From: Rhodobacterales bacterium 32-67-9
GTDB taxonomy: Bacteria > Pseudomonadota > Alphaproteobacteria > Rhodobacterales > Rhodobacteraceae
Direction of reading: 5' to 3'
DNA length: 64,000 bases
NCBI GenBank assembly: GCA_002280515.1
Contig: NCEA01000003.1
Location: 124,001 to 188,000 of the forward strand
Shown: positions 36,371 through 44,932 of the stretch, in pieces
Numbering within the stretch: the first letter of the stretch is position 1
How the letters are laid out: each line of letters begins with the position of its first letter
Translations under genes and position numbers: made by a program
The notes under the pieces: model-generated
Told to the model about the DNA's origin: nothing
The model's input: only the letters and a program-made list of their open reading frames with translations
Database searches by the model: none

Positions 36371-37816
36371 ATGGTCCGCCAAGCCGTTGAATCCCGTATG
36401 GAAGGCAAGATCCGTTGCGATGCCTGTCCGGTCATGTGCTACATCGCCGAGGGCCGCGCCGGGGCCTGCGACCGCTACGCCAACGAAGGCGGTGATCTGG
36501 TGCGGCTCGATCCCTTCACGGTGCTGGAGGCAGCGAAAGAGGGCGATGGCCAGCTGGTGCCCTTCCTTGAACTCGAGGCCGGCGAATGGGACGGCGATAT
36601 CCTGCGGACCGAGCGGCCCTTCATCACCGCGATCGGCGCGGGCACGACCTATCCCGACTATAAGCCTGCCCCCTTCATCGTCGCGCAAAGCCATGACGGG
36701 GTCGACATGGTCACCGTGGTGACCGAGGGGATATTCTCCTACTGCGGCGCCAAGGTGAAGATCGACACCGACCGCTTCCTCGGGCCCGAGGCGGCACCGG
36801 TCCGGGTCGAGGGCGAGGCCATCGGCCATGTGATGACCGCCGAATACGGATCGCAGATGCTGTCGCTGGGCGGGGTCCACCATCTGACCGGCGGCGGCAA
36901 GAAGGAGGGCCGCGTCACCTGCGACGCGCTCCTCCGGCTTTGCAACCGGGAACCGGTGACGGTGACCATCGACGGCGGGGCCGAGGTGGTGTTGGAGGCC
37001 GGCAAGCCGCCCGTGGTGAACGGGGTGGAGGAGCATCTGATGCGGGTCGGCTGCGGCTCGGCCACCATCGGCATGTTCGCCAAGCAGTGGCACGGGCTGG
37101 TGGACGAGGTGGTGGTGGTCGATGATCACATCACCGGGGTGCTCTCGGAACATCAGGCCGGCAAGCTTCTGGGGATGGAGCCGACGGGCATCAAGATCCT
37201 CGGCCACAAGTCGACGCCGGGGCGGTATTTCCGCGTCGCCGATCCGGGCACCGGCTGGGGCGGGACCAATGTCGAGGATCCCCTGACGATCCTCGGGCCG
37301 TGGCGGGCGCCGGCGCGGCCGGGGCTGACGCTTCTCATGGTATCCACCACCGGGGAACAATGGGGTTACTACGTGCTGGACGCCGACCTGAGGCCGGTGC
37401 CGGCCGCATTGCCGGAAAGCCTCAGGACCTCGGTCGAGCGGGTCGCCGAGAATTGCGAGCCGTCGGTGACTTCGGTCCTTTTCATGGGCGGGGCGGGCGG
37501 CAGCCTGCGCGCGGGCGTGACCGAAAACCCGGTGCGGCTGACGCGTTCGGTGCGCGAGGCGGTGACGAATGTCACCTGCGGCGGGGCGGAATGCTTCATC
37601 TGGCCGGGGGGCGGCATCACCTTCATGGCCGATGTGACCGAGATGCCGTCGAACGCCTTCGGCTATGTGCCGACGCCGGCGCTGGTGGCGCCGATCGAGT
37701 TCACCATGCGGCTTGACGACTATGCCGCCCTTGGCGGGCATATCGGGCAGGTCCGCCGGGTCGAGGACATCGCCGGCGAGATCGAGCGGCGGGTCTCGGT
37801 GAAGCGCGGGCGCTAG
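36371..37816 (+). CDS. hnr: 6-hydroxynicotinate reductase-like iron-sulfur protein
   Basis: A 481-aa protein starting one base after the hydroxylase stop. The N-terminus has four closely spaced Cys, IRCDACPVMCYIAEGRAGAC (residues 14-33), fitting a 4Fe-4S site; further Cys and Gly-rich segments occur (SYCGAKVKIDTDRF, RVGCGSATIGMFAKQWHG, VTCGGAECFIWPGGGITFM). I recognise it as the Eubacterium barkeri 6-hydroxynicotinate reductase family, which reduces 6-hydroxynicotinate with ferredoxin to 1,4,5,6-tetrahydro-6-oxonicotinate. Gene order with the molybdenum hydroxylase and a nearby enamidase supports this. The substrate could be another hydroxylated N-heterocycle. Confidence 0.75.
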   Translation: MVRQAVESRMEGKIRCDACPVMCYIAEGRAGACDRYANEGGDLVRLDPFTVLEAAKEGDGQLVPFLELEAGEWDGDILRTERPFITAIGAGTTYPDYKPAPFIVAQSHDGVDMVTVVTEGIFSYCGAKVKIDTDRFLGPEAAPVRVEGEAIGHVMTAEYGSQMLSLGGVHHLTGGGKKEGRVTCDALLRLCNREPVTVTIDGGAEVVLEAGKPPVVNGVEEHLMRVGCGSATIGMFAKQWHGLVDEVVVVDDHITGVLSEHQAGKLLGMEPTGIKILGHKSTPGRYFRVADPGTGWGGTNVEDPLTILGPWRAPARPGLTLLMVSTTGEQWGYYVLDADLRPVPAALPESLRTSVERVAENCEPSVTSVLFMGGAGGSLRAGVTENPVRLTRSVREAVTNVTCGGAECFIWPGGGITFMADVTEMPSNAFGYVPTPALVAPIEFTMRLDDYAALGGHIGQVRRVEDIAGEIERRVSVKRGR

Positions 37817-37863
37817 AGGTTTTCGGATTGGGCGCCCGGTTCCCGGGCGCGAGACATGTCTCC

Positions 37864-37887
37864 CCTCCGCTGCCGGGGCAGCGGAGG
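37864..37887. terminator. Bidirectional hairpin between hnr and the enamidase gene
   Basis: CCTCCGCTGCC (37864-37874) pairs perfectly with GGCAGCGGAGG (37877-37887). It lies between two convergent genes, just before repeat copy 3. Confidence 0.6.
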
Positions 37888-37896
37888 TTCGGGTTT

Positions 37897-37926
37897 GCCT
37901 CCGGCGGAGGTATTTGGAAACAGGTG
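37897..37926 (+). repeat. Intergenic repeat copy 3
   Basis: GCCTCCGGCGGAGGTATTTG followed by GAAACAGGTGA. It contains the stem CCTCC-GGC-GGAGG followed by TATTT, as in copies at 57441 and 63916. It lies between convergent genes, eight bases from the enamidase stop. Confidence 0.7.
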
Positions 37927-37934
37927 AGGGGGGC

Positions 37935-39131
37935 TCAGCCCTGCACCACCTCGGGTAGCCGGGTCGCGGGCGGGGTGTTGCGGCTGCGGGCGGTGCGGAC
38001 CACGCCGTCGATCACAGTCATGCCGACGCCTGGGAGGTTGCCCTGCCGGATCGAGCCGAGCATGTCCTTGCCGGGCGCGTGCTGCGCCATGTCGATCAGG
38101 ATGAAATCGGCTGATTTGCCGGGTTCGATGATGCCGCAGTCGAGGTCGCGCATACGCGCCGTGTTGCCGGTGGCGAAGCAGAAGGCGATCTCGGCCGGGA
38201 CGTCGCCCAGCGAGGAGAGCATCGCGATCATGCGCAGGATGCCCAAGGGCTGGACGCCGGACCCGGCCGGCGCGTCGGTGCCGAGGATCACGCGTTCCGG
38301 TTGGCCAAGCTCGAAGGCGGTGCGCATCGCCAGCAGGCCCGCTCGTTCGTTGCCGTTATGGACGATCTCGATCCCCCTCAGGCAGTTTTCGCAAAGGCAC
38401 ATGATCTGGTCATCGGGCAGCGCCGTGTGGCCGCCGTTGATATGGCCGATGATGTCGGCGTCGGCCTCCAGCACCACGTCCTTGTCGATCAGGCCGGAGC
38501 CGGGGATCGAGGGGCCGCCGGTGTGGATCGTCGACTGGATGCCGTATTTGCGCGCCCATTTGACCATCTGCCCGGCGGTCTCTCCGGCCTTGACCGAGCC
38601 AAGTCCGACCTCGCCCAGCAGCTTCACGCCGGCCTCGGCAAGCTCCTTGAAGTCGCTCTCGACCATGCCCTCTTCGAGGACCGGGGCGCCGGAATGGACC
38701 TTGACGCCGGAGGGGCGGAAATTCTCGTACCAGCGCTGCGAGGCGATCGCCATCGCCTTCAGCCCGACGATGTCCCTCGGGCGGCCCGGCGCGTGGACCT
38801 CGCCGGCCGAGATCATCGTGGTGACGCCGCCGTGGAGGCAGGAATCGATCCAGTTCAGCTGCTGCTGGCGCGGGGTGAAATCGCCTATGACCGGGTGCAC
38901 GTGGCTGTCGATCAGGCCGGGGCAGAGCGTCACGCCCCTGGCATCGACCACCGTCGTGGCGCCGTCGGTGTCGAGATCCTTTGCGTAGCCCACCGCGACG
39001 ATCCGGTCGCCCTCGCAGACCACGCAGTCGCCGTCGATCAGCGGTTCCTCGATGCGGCCCGAGAGGATCTGGCCGATATTGCGGATGACGAGCTTGGTCT
39101 TGCCGGCGGGGGCAGGGGCGGGATCGGCCAT
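37935..39131 (-). CDS. ena: Enamidase-like amidohydrolase
   Basis: A 398-aa amidohydrolase-superfamily protein. It has the metal motif GLIDSHVHPVIGDFTPRQQ, then LHGGVTTMISAGEVHAPGRP, GVKVHSGAPVLEEGM, GEVGLGSVKAG, TIHTGGPSIPGSGLI, IGHINGGHTALPD, ILGTDAPAGSGVQPLGILRM and a C-terminal SRNTPPATR. This order of motifs matches the Eubacterium barkeri enamidase, which opens 1,4,5,6-tetrahydro-6-oxonicotinate to 2-formylglutarate and ammonia. It is convergent with hnr but lies 77 bp downstream of a DctD-like regulator on the same strand, placing it at the end of the TAXI transporter/two-component region. Start 39131 gives MADPAPAPAGKTKLVIRNIG. Confidence 0.8.
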   Translation of the reverse strand: MADPAPAPAGKTKLVIRNIGQILSGRIEEPLIDGDCVVCEGDRIVAVGYAKDLDTDGATTVVDARGVTLCPGLIDSHVHPVIGDFTPRQQQLNWIDSCLHGGVTTMISAGEVHAPGRPRDIVGLKAMAIASQRWYENFRPSGVKVHSGAPVLEEGMVESDFKELAEAGVKLLGEVGLGSVKAGETAGQMVKWARKYGIQSTIHTGGPSIPGSGLIDKDVVLEADADIIGHINGGHTALPDDQIMCLCENCLRGIEIVHNGNERAGLLAMRTAFELGQPERVILGTDAPAGSGVQPLGILRMIAMLSSLGDVPAEIAFCFATGNTARMRDLDCGIIEPGKSADFILIDMAQHAPGKDMLGSIRQGNLPGVGMTVIDGVVRTARSRNTPPATRLPEVVQG

Positions 39132-39208
39132 GGCGCACCTATTCCTTGGGTCTCGGATGGGCCGATGGTCCCACAAGACTCGTTTGTCTGCAAATGTTTT
39201 GAGGGGAG

Positions 39209-40513
39209 TCAGGCGCTGATGCCGTGGCGCTTCATCTTGTCGTTCAGCGTCCGGCGCGGCAGGCCGAGGAGCTGGGCGGCGCGTTCGGTATTGCCGCGGC
39301 AGCGGTCGAGGGCGGCGCGGATCTCGCGCGCCTCGAAGTCGAGGAGGCGGTCGGCCAGCGTGTCCCCGGTGATCGCCCGCGCCGCGTCGGGGCGGTCGCT
39401 GTCGATGCCGAGGGCGAAGCGTTCGGCGGCGGCCTTCAGTTCGCGCACGTTGCCGGGCCAGGCGCGGCGGGAAAGGGCGCCACGGCTGGCGAAGGTGACC
39501 GGCGGCGCCTCGCGGCCGTGACGGGCGGCGGCAAGGGCGACGAAATGCGCGAAGAGGAGCGGGATGTCCGAGGCCATGCCGGAAAGCGGCGTGGTGGCGA
39601 TCTCGGCCCCGGCGAGGCGGTAGAAGAGATCGGGGCGGAAGGTGCCCTCGTAGCTCATCGCCTTGAGATCGGCCTTGGAGATCGCGATGACCCGAAGGTC
39701 GAGCGGGCGCAGCCGGTTTTCGCCAAGGCGTTCGACGGCGCGTTCCTGGAGCGCGCGGAGAAGTTTTGCCTGAAGCGGAAGCGGCATCGCCTCCACCTCG
39801 TCGAGCACCAGTGTGCCTCCCGAGGCCAGTTCGAGCTTGCCGGGCTTGTCGGTGGCGGCCCCCGGGAAGGCGCCGGCGGCGTGGCCGAAGACCTCGGCCT
39901 CGAAGAGCGCCTCGGGCAGGGCGGCGCAGTTCAGCGCGACATAGGCGCCGCCGGCGCGGCGGCTGGCGCCATGCAGCGCGCGGGCGACAAGCTCCTTGCC
40001 GGTGCCGGTCTGGCCGGTGACGACAAGATCGACGTCAAGGGGGGCGAGCGCTGCGATGCGGGCCCGGAGCGCGGCGATGGCGGGACTTTCGCCGAGGATC
40101 GCGTCGGGGGTGAGAGTGGATTGCAGCCGCGCAAGCTCTTCCCGCGTCGCGCGGGCCTTCAGCGTGCGGTCGATGACCAGCAGGAGGTGCCCGGCATCGT
40201 AGGGTTTTTCGAGGAAATCCTCGGCGCCGTCGCGGATCGCGCGGACCGCCTGGGCGACGTCGCCGTGGCCGGTCATGACGATCACCGGGTGGTCGCCGCC
40301 ACGCTCCTTCAGCGCCGCGATGAGGCCGAAACCGTCCAGCCCGGGCATCCGCAGATCGGTGAGGATGACGCCGGGATCGGCGGTGTCGAGCGCGGCGAGC
40401 GCCTCGGCGGCGCCGGGAAAGCTCATCACCTCATGGCCGCCCGCCTCGATCAGGTCGGCGGCGGCGGCGAGGTGGTCGGCGTCGTCGTCGACGATGAAGA
40501 CAAGGCCACTCAT
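39209..40513 (-). CDS. Sigma-54-dependent response regulator, DctD-like (copy 1)
   Basis: A 434-aa three-domain activator. The receiver has VDDD (9-11) and the phosphoacceptor Asp53 in LTDLRMPGLDG. The AAA+ domain has Walker A VTGQTGTGKELVARALHG, Walker B GGTLVLDEVEAM and R-finger region FRPDLFYRL. The sigma-54 contact loop reads GAFPGA instead of GAFTGA. The C-terminal Fis-type HTH is NTERAAQLLGLPRRTLNDKMKRHGI. Its ATG overlaps the stop of the kinase gene by four bases. It probably controls the TAXI transporter genes encoded upstream. Confidence 0.9.
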   Translation of the reverse strand: MSGLVFIVDDDADHLAAAADLIEAGGHEVMSFPGAAEALAALDTADPGVILTDLRMPGLDGFGLIAALKERGGDHPVIVMTGHGDVAQAVRAIRDGAEDFLEKPYDAGHLLLVIDRTLKARATREELARLQSTLTPDAILGESPAIAALRARIAALAPLDVDLVVTGQTGTGKELVARALHGASRRAGGAYVALNCAALPEALFEAEVFGHAAGAFPGAATDKPGKLELASGGTLVLDEVEAMPLPLQAKLLRALQERAVERLGENRLRPLDLRVIAISKADLKAMSYEGTFRPDLFYRLAGAEIATTPLSGMASDIPLLFAHFVALAAARHGREAPPVTFASRGALSRRAWPGNVRELKAAAERFALGIDSDRPDAARAITGDTLADRLLDFEAREIRAALDRCRGNTERAAQLLGLPRRTLNDKMKRHGISA

Positions 40514-42282
40514 TCCGCCGCCTTCCCGAGGGCCGCCGCGACCGGCAGGGAGACAGTGACGGTGGTGCCGCGACCGGGGTCGGAGGCGATGTCGATCCGG
40601 CCGCCGAATTCCGTCACGATGGCCTGGCTGATCGAGAGGCCGAGGCCAAGCCCCTCGCCGCCGATCTTGGTGGAGAAAAAGGGCTCCGTCACCCTCGCCA
40701 GGTCCTCGGGCGAGATGCCGGGGCCGGTGTCTGAGACGGTGAGGAAGGCGGTGCCGTCGCCGGTGCCGGTCGTCACGGTGACGGTCGCGCCGTCGCGCCC
40801 CTCGACCGCGTCGAGCGCGTTGAGAAGCAGGTTGAGGCAGACCTGTTCGAGCCGCACCGGGCCGGCCATCACGATGGGCGCGGGGGCGGCGGGGCGGAAG
40901 GCGGGCGTCATGCCGGCCGATTTCGCCCGAGGTGCCACGAGGTCGAGCGCGTTCTCGGCGACCTTGTTGAGGTCGGTGATCTGCCGTGTGTTCTGCTCTT
41001 TCCGGCTGAAGCTTTTCAGGTGCTTCGTGGTGCGTTGCATCCGGCGGATCAGGTTCCGCGCGGTGCCGATGCGGGCGCTGGTCTTCGCCGCGTCGGCGGA
41101 GAGTTCGGCGGCGGCGAGCGTCGCCTCCATCGCCGCGAGAGGTTGGCTCATCTCGTGCACGATGGCGGCCGACATGCGGCCGAGGGCGGCCATCTTTTCG
41201 GTATGGACGAGGGTTTCCTGGGCGGCGCGCAGGTCCGCCTCGGTCTTGCGCCGCGCCTCGATTTCGTGCGCGAGTTCGTGGGTGCGTTCGGTGACGCGCG
41301 CCTCCAGCATCGCGCCCTGACGCAGGCGCAGCTGGAGGAGTTGCCGGCGCTGGTTCAGGATCATGGCGACGGCCGTCGCGGCCATGGCGAAGAGGGCCGC
41401 ACCCGCCGCCCAGAGCCCGGCGGCGAGCGCCAATGGGGCGAGCGGTGCCGCGCTGATCACCCGCCAGCCGTCGGTCTCGATCGTAGCCGAGCGGCCCCGC
41501 AGCCGCGCGCCGTCGGGGCCGGTCAGCACCAGCGGATCGACGGCGTCACCGGCGGCGAGAAGCGGCGGCGCGGTGGCAAGGTCGATCCCGTCATAGGTCC
41601 GCACCCCGGCGAGCCTGGCGAGCGCGTCGCGGCCGAGCGGCACCAACGGGCGGTAGCGCCAGTTGTCGACGCCTGAAAGGAAGACCACACCGTCCTTGTC
41701 GGCAATCGCGATCGAGACGCCGGCGCTCTTCCACGTCTCTTCGAGCGGCGTCAGGTCGATCTTGGTGGCGATCACGGCGGGCGCGTCAGCCGGGCCGATG
41801 CGCGACGACAGGAAATAGCCCGGCGTGCCGGTCGTGACGCCGATGGCGTAGAAGCCGCCGCGCCCGGCAGCGAGCGCGTCCTTGAAATAGGGGCGGAAAC
41901 CATAGTTCTGGCCGACGAAGCTCAGCCCGGTGTTCCAGTTCGATGCGGCGATGACATGGCCGTCTTGGTCCATCAGGTAAAGATGCGTGGCGCCCGATGT
42001 CGCGGCGACGGTTTCAAGATACCGGCTCGCCGCGTTGGCTGCGGCGGCAGCGCCGGGCAAACTCCGGTCCGACAGCGCGCGCCGGATCCGCTCGTCCTCG
42101 GCGGCGACATCGGGCAGGTAGCGGAAGCGCTCGATCTCGCTCTCGATGGCGCGGCGGGTCAGGATCAGCGATTGCTCAAGCTTGCCGTCGAGGGCGCGGA
42201 CGCCCGCCCGGTAGCTGAGCGCGAAGGCGACGCCGGCCGCGACGAGGGCCACGGCAAGGAAGATCAGCAGGATGCGGCGCAT
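40510..42282 (-). CDS. DctB-like sensor histidine kinase (copy 1)
   Basis: A 590-aa membrane kinase. One N-terminal helix (MRRILLIFLAVALVAAGVAF) and a second near residue 300 frame a periplasmic double-Cache-like sensor domain (THLYLMDQDGHVIAASNWN, GVTTGTPGYFLSSRI). A short coiled coil follows, then the H-box VHEMSQPLAAMEATL with His376, an N-box NLLLNALDAVEGRDG and G-boxes DTGPGISPED and GEGLGLGLSIS. DctB homologues sense C4-dicarboxylates, but related proteins sense other carboxylates. Start 42282 has GAGGA nine bases upstream. It is separated from DUF1850 by 122 bp. Confidence 0.9.
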   Translation of the reverse strand: MRRILLIFLAVALVAAGVAFALSYRAGVRALDGKLEQSLILTRRAIESEIERFRYLPDVAAEDERIRRALSDRSLPGAAAAANAASRYLETVAATSGATHLYLMDQDGHVIAASNWNTGLSFVGQNYGFRPYFKDALAAGRGGFYAIGVTTGTPGYFLSSRIGPADAPAVIATKIDLTPLEETWKSAGVSIAIADKDGVVFLSGVDNWRYRPLVPLGRDALARLAGVRTYDGIDLATAPPLLAAGDAVDPLVLTGPDGARLRGRSATIETDGWRVISAAPLAPLALAAGLWAAGAALFAMAATAVAMILNQRRQLLQLRLRQGAMLEARVTERTHELAHEIEARRKTEADLRAAQETLVHTEKMAALGRMSAAIVHEMSQPLAAMEATLAAAELSADAAKTSARIGTARNLIRRMQRTTKHLKSFSRKEQNTRQITDLNKVAENALDLVAPRAKSAGMTPAFRPAAPAPIVMAGPVRLEQVCLNLLLNALDAVEGRDGATVTVTTGTGDGTAFLTVSDTGPGISPEDLARVTEPFFSTKIGGEGLGLGLSISQAIVTEFGGRIDIASDPGRGTTVTVSLPVAAALGKAAE

Positions 42283-42404
42283 CGCCGTGGTCCTCGACTG
42301 GTCCGGTCGTGCCTGTGCCACCGCCACGTTTGCCCCTGTTGCGCTGGGATTCGTCGCAAAGCGTAGTCGAGCGCGCGGCCGAGGTCACGGGCGTGTCGCA
42401 TCGC

Positions 42405-42770
42405 CTAGTCCGGGCAAGGCGCGAGGCGGATCGCCGCGCCGGGCTCCGCGCCAAGCTCCTGGCAGGTGGCGCCGTCGCAAAGCCGCCAGCCGCCGCCCGT
42501 CGCGCCCGAGGCGGCGAGCGTCAGGTCCGGCACCGGGGCGAGGTCGGGTGTCCAGACCCACCAGCCGTCGACCAGACGGGCGCCGGGGCCGGGGTCCATC
42601 CCGGCGCCGGATCCCTTGACGGCGGCCTCGGTCAGGCGGAGGGCGCCGTCCGCGATGCGCCAGCTTTCGCGCCATTCCGTCCGTTCGACCGAATGGCGCC
42701 ATGTCAGGTCGAAGCCCCCCGAGGCGAGCGTCAGCGCCGTGGCGCCGACGAGGAGGCAGGCGCCGGTCAT
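42405..42770 (-). CDS. DUF1850 protein associated with TAXI TRAP transporters
   Basis: A 121-aa protein with a hydrophobic N-terminus (MTGACLLVGATALTLASGGF) and the DUF1850 pattern FDLTWRHSVERTEWRESWRIADGALRLTEAAVKGSGAGMDPGP. Such proteins are typically encoded beside TAXI-family TRAP permeases and are thought to be accessory, without a proven role. Two Cys near the C-terminus (LCDGATCQE) may form a disulfide if the domain is periplasmic. Its ATG overlaps the permease stop by four bases. Confidence 0.8.
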   Translation of the reverse strand: MTGACLLVGATALTLASGGFDLTWRHSVERTEWRESWRIADGALRLTEAAVKGSGAGMDPGPGARLVDGWWVWTPDLAPVPDLTLAASGATGGGWRLCDGATCQELGAEPGAAIRLAPCPD

Positions 42771-44869
42771 GCCGGCCGGACGGCGCGGCCGCGCCAGATC
42801 CCGAACGCGAAGACGGCCGCCAGCAGGAAGCCCGCCTCGTCGGTCATCGGCAGGGCGGCGATGAGGGTGATCGCGGCAAGGGCGGCGAGTCCGCGCATCG
42901 GCCAGGACAGCGGCCGCCCGAGCCAGCCGATGACCGCCGTGCCCCAGAGGCCGATGGCGATCACGGTCTTGGCGACGATGTAGGCGACGGCCGGCACGAA
43001 GCCCATCGCCTCGGTCAACGGCCCGCCGTCCTGAAGCATCAGGGCCGGCGTATAGACCGCCATGAAGGGGATGACGAAGCCGGCGGCGGCGACCTTGATC
43101 GCCTCCATGGAAATCTTCAGCCCGCTTTCCCGGGCGATCGGGGCGGCGGCGAAGCAGGCAAGCGCCACGGGCGGGGTGAGGTCGGCGAGGATGCCGAAGT
43201 AGAAGACGAACATGTGGCTGACGATCAGCGGCACGCCGAGCGCGAGGAGGGCGGGACCGGCGATGGACGAGGTGATGATGTAGTTGGGGATCGTCGGGAT
43301 CCCCATGCCGAGCACGATGCAGGTGATCATCGTCAGGATCAGCGACAGGATCAGGCTCTTGTCGCCGACATGGACGATGAACTGGCCGAAGGTATTGGCG
43401 GCGCCGGTCAGCGTCATGGTGCCGATGATGATGCCGACGAGCGCGCAGGCGATCCCGACCGGCAGCGCGGTCTTCGCCCCCTCGGCAAGGCTGTCACGGC
43501 AAAGGCCCAGCGTCGCGCGTCCGCCCTTCGACAGGGCGTTCCAGCCGATCAGCGCGGCGATGGCCACGGCGACCGGCAGGATGCCGAATTCGAAGAAGGC
43601 GGCGGCGATGGCGCCGAGGCCGATCCAGAAGAGGACGCGGATTACGCCGGCGGGCAGGCCGAGCGCCACCGAACCGCCGAGGATCAGCATCACCGTCATG
43701 GCAAAGCCGATGGTGCCGGCGAAAAGCGGCGTGAAGCCCGAGAACAAGAGGTAGACCAGAACCGCCAGCGGCAGGATCAGGTACCAGTTCTCCTTCAGCG
43801 CCCGCATTGGCGAGGGCAGGTCGGCCTTGGCCATCCCCCTCAGCCCGTGACGCCCGGCTTCGAGATGGACCATCCAGAAGGCCGAGGCGAAATAGAGGAT
43901 GGCGGGAATGAGCGCCGCCCGCACGACTTCGATATACTCGACGCCCAGCGTCTCGGCCATGATGAAGGCGACCGCGCCCATCACCGGGGGCATGATCTGG
44001 CCGCCCATCGACGCAGTCGCCTCGACGCCGCCGGCGAAGGCCGGGCGGTAGCCGAAACTTTTCATCAGCGGAATCGTGAACTGGCCGGTGGTCACGACAT
44101 TGGCGACGCCGGAGCCCGAGATCGTGCCCATGAGGCCCGACGAGACGACCGCGACCTTGGCAGCACCGCCCTGCTTGTGGCCGACGAGGCCGAGCGAGAC
44201 ATCGGTGAAGAGCTTGATCATCCCGGCGCGTTCGAGGAACGAGCCGAAGAGAATGAAGAGGAAGATGTAGGACGACGACACATAGGTCGGGATGCCGTAG
44301 ATGCCTTCGGTCCCGTAGGCCATGTGGTCGATGATCTGGCTGAAATCGTAGCCGCGATGGTTGAGCGGCGCCGGCAGGTACTGGCCGAAGAAGCAATAGC
44401 CAAGGAAGCTGCCGGCGATGATCGGCAGCGCCGGACCCATCAGCGACCATGCGGCGGCAAAGACAGTGACGAGGGCCACGATGCCGAAAGCGATGTCGCG
44501 CGGCAAGGGATCGCCGGCGCGCAGGATCAGCGGCGTGTATTCCCACCACTGGTAGAGCGCCACGGCGACACCGGCGAAGGCCATCGCCCAGGCCAGCGCC
44601 TTCATCGGCGGGGCTTGGCGCTTCAGCGCTGCCAGAAGCGGGAACCCGAGAAGCGTCAGGAACCCGACATGGACGGCCCTGACGATCTGGCTGGAGAGGT
44701 CGATCAGATGCGCGGCGGTGGCGATCTGGAAGACCGAGAAGGCGACGGCGATCCAGAAGAGCGCGCGGCCCTCCGGTGTCGCCGGAAAGCTTCCGGCCAA
44801 GGGATCGTGCAGCCCGAGGTCGGGCGCGTCCGCCGGAATGTCGTGATGGTCTGGGCCGTGTGTGGCCAT
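42767..44869 (-). CDS. TRAP transporter fused permease, TAXI type (4TM-12TM)
   Basis: A 700-aa membrane protein fusing the small (DctQ-like) and large (DctM-like) TRAP subunits, as is usual with TAXI binding proteins. Roughly 18 hydrophobic helices are visible. Signature segments are GSFLERAGMIKLFTDVSLGLVGHKQGG, SGLMGTISGSGVANVVTTG, GGVEATASMGGQIMPPVMGAVAFIMAE, GMGIPTIPNYIITS and PPVALACFAAAPIARESG. It uses an ion gradient to take up a carboxylate delivered by the binding protein. ATG 44869 has GGAGGGG upstream. The binding-protein gene lies 63 bp upstream. Confidence 0.94.
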   Translation of the reverse strand: MATHGPDHHDIPADAPDLGLHDPLAGSFPATPEGRALFWIAVAFSVFQIATAAHLIDLSSQIVRAVHVGFLTLLGFPLLAALKRQAPPMKALAWAMAFAGVAVALYQWWEYTPLILRAGDPLPRDIAFGIVALVTVFAAAWSLMGPALPIIAGSFLGYCFFGQYLPAPLNHRGYDFSQIIDHMAYGTEGIYGIPTYVSSSYIFLFILFGSFLERAGMIKLFTDVSLGLVGHKQGGAAKVAVVSSGLMGTISGSGVANVVTTGQFTIPLMKSFGYRPAFAGGVEATASMGGQIMPPVMGAVAFIMAETLGVEYIEVVRAALIPAILYFASAFWMVHLEAGRHGLRGMAKADLPSPMRALKENWYLILPLAVLVYLLFSGFTPLFAGTIGFAMTVMLILGGSVALGLPAGVIRVLFWIGLGAIAAAFFEFGILPVAVAIAALIGWNALSKGGRATLGLCRDSLAEGAKTALPVGIACALVGIIIGTMTLTGAANTFGQFIVHVGDKSLILSLILTMITCIVLGMGIPTIPNYIITSSIAGPALLALGVPLIVSHMFVFYFGILADLTPPVALACFAAAPIARESGLKISMEAIKVAAAGFVIPFMAVYTPALMLQDGGPLTEAMGFVPAVAYIVAKTVIAIGLWGTAVIGWLGRPLSWPMRGLAALAAITLIAALPMTDEAGFLLAAVFAFGIWRGRAVRPA

Positions 44870-44932
44870 CGGTTTCCCCTCCCCGGAAGCCGTTGGTGCC
44901 GGGCGGCGCGGCGGCCGCCCGGTTCCTTGAGC

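Noticed and set aside
42339-42359. TTGCG-N11-CGCAA dyad upstream of the copy-1 kinase as an operator
   Set aside because: Short arms with long spacer, and not repeated elsewhere near the operon; insufficient support.
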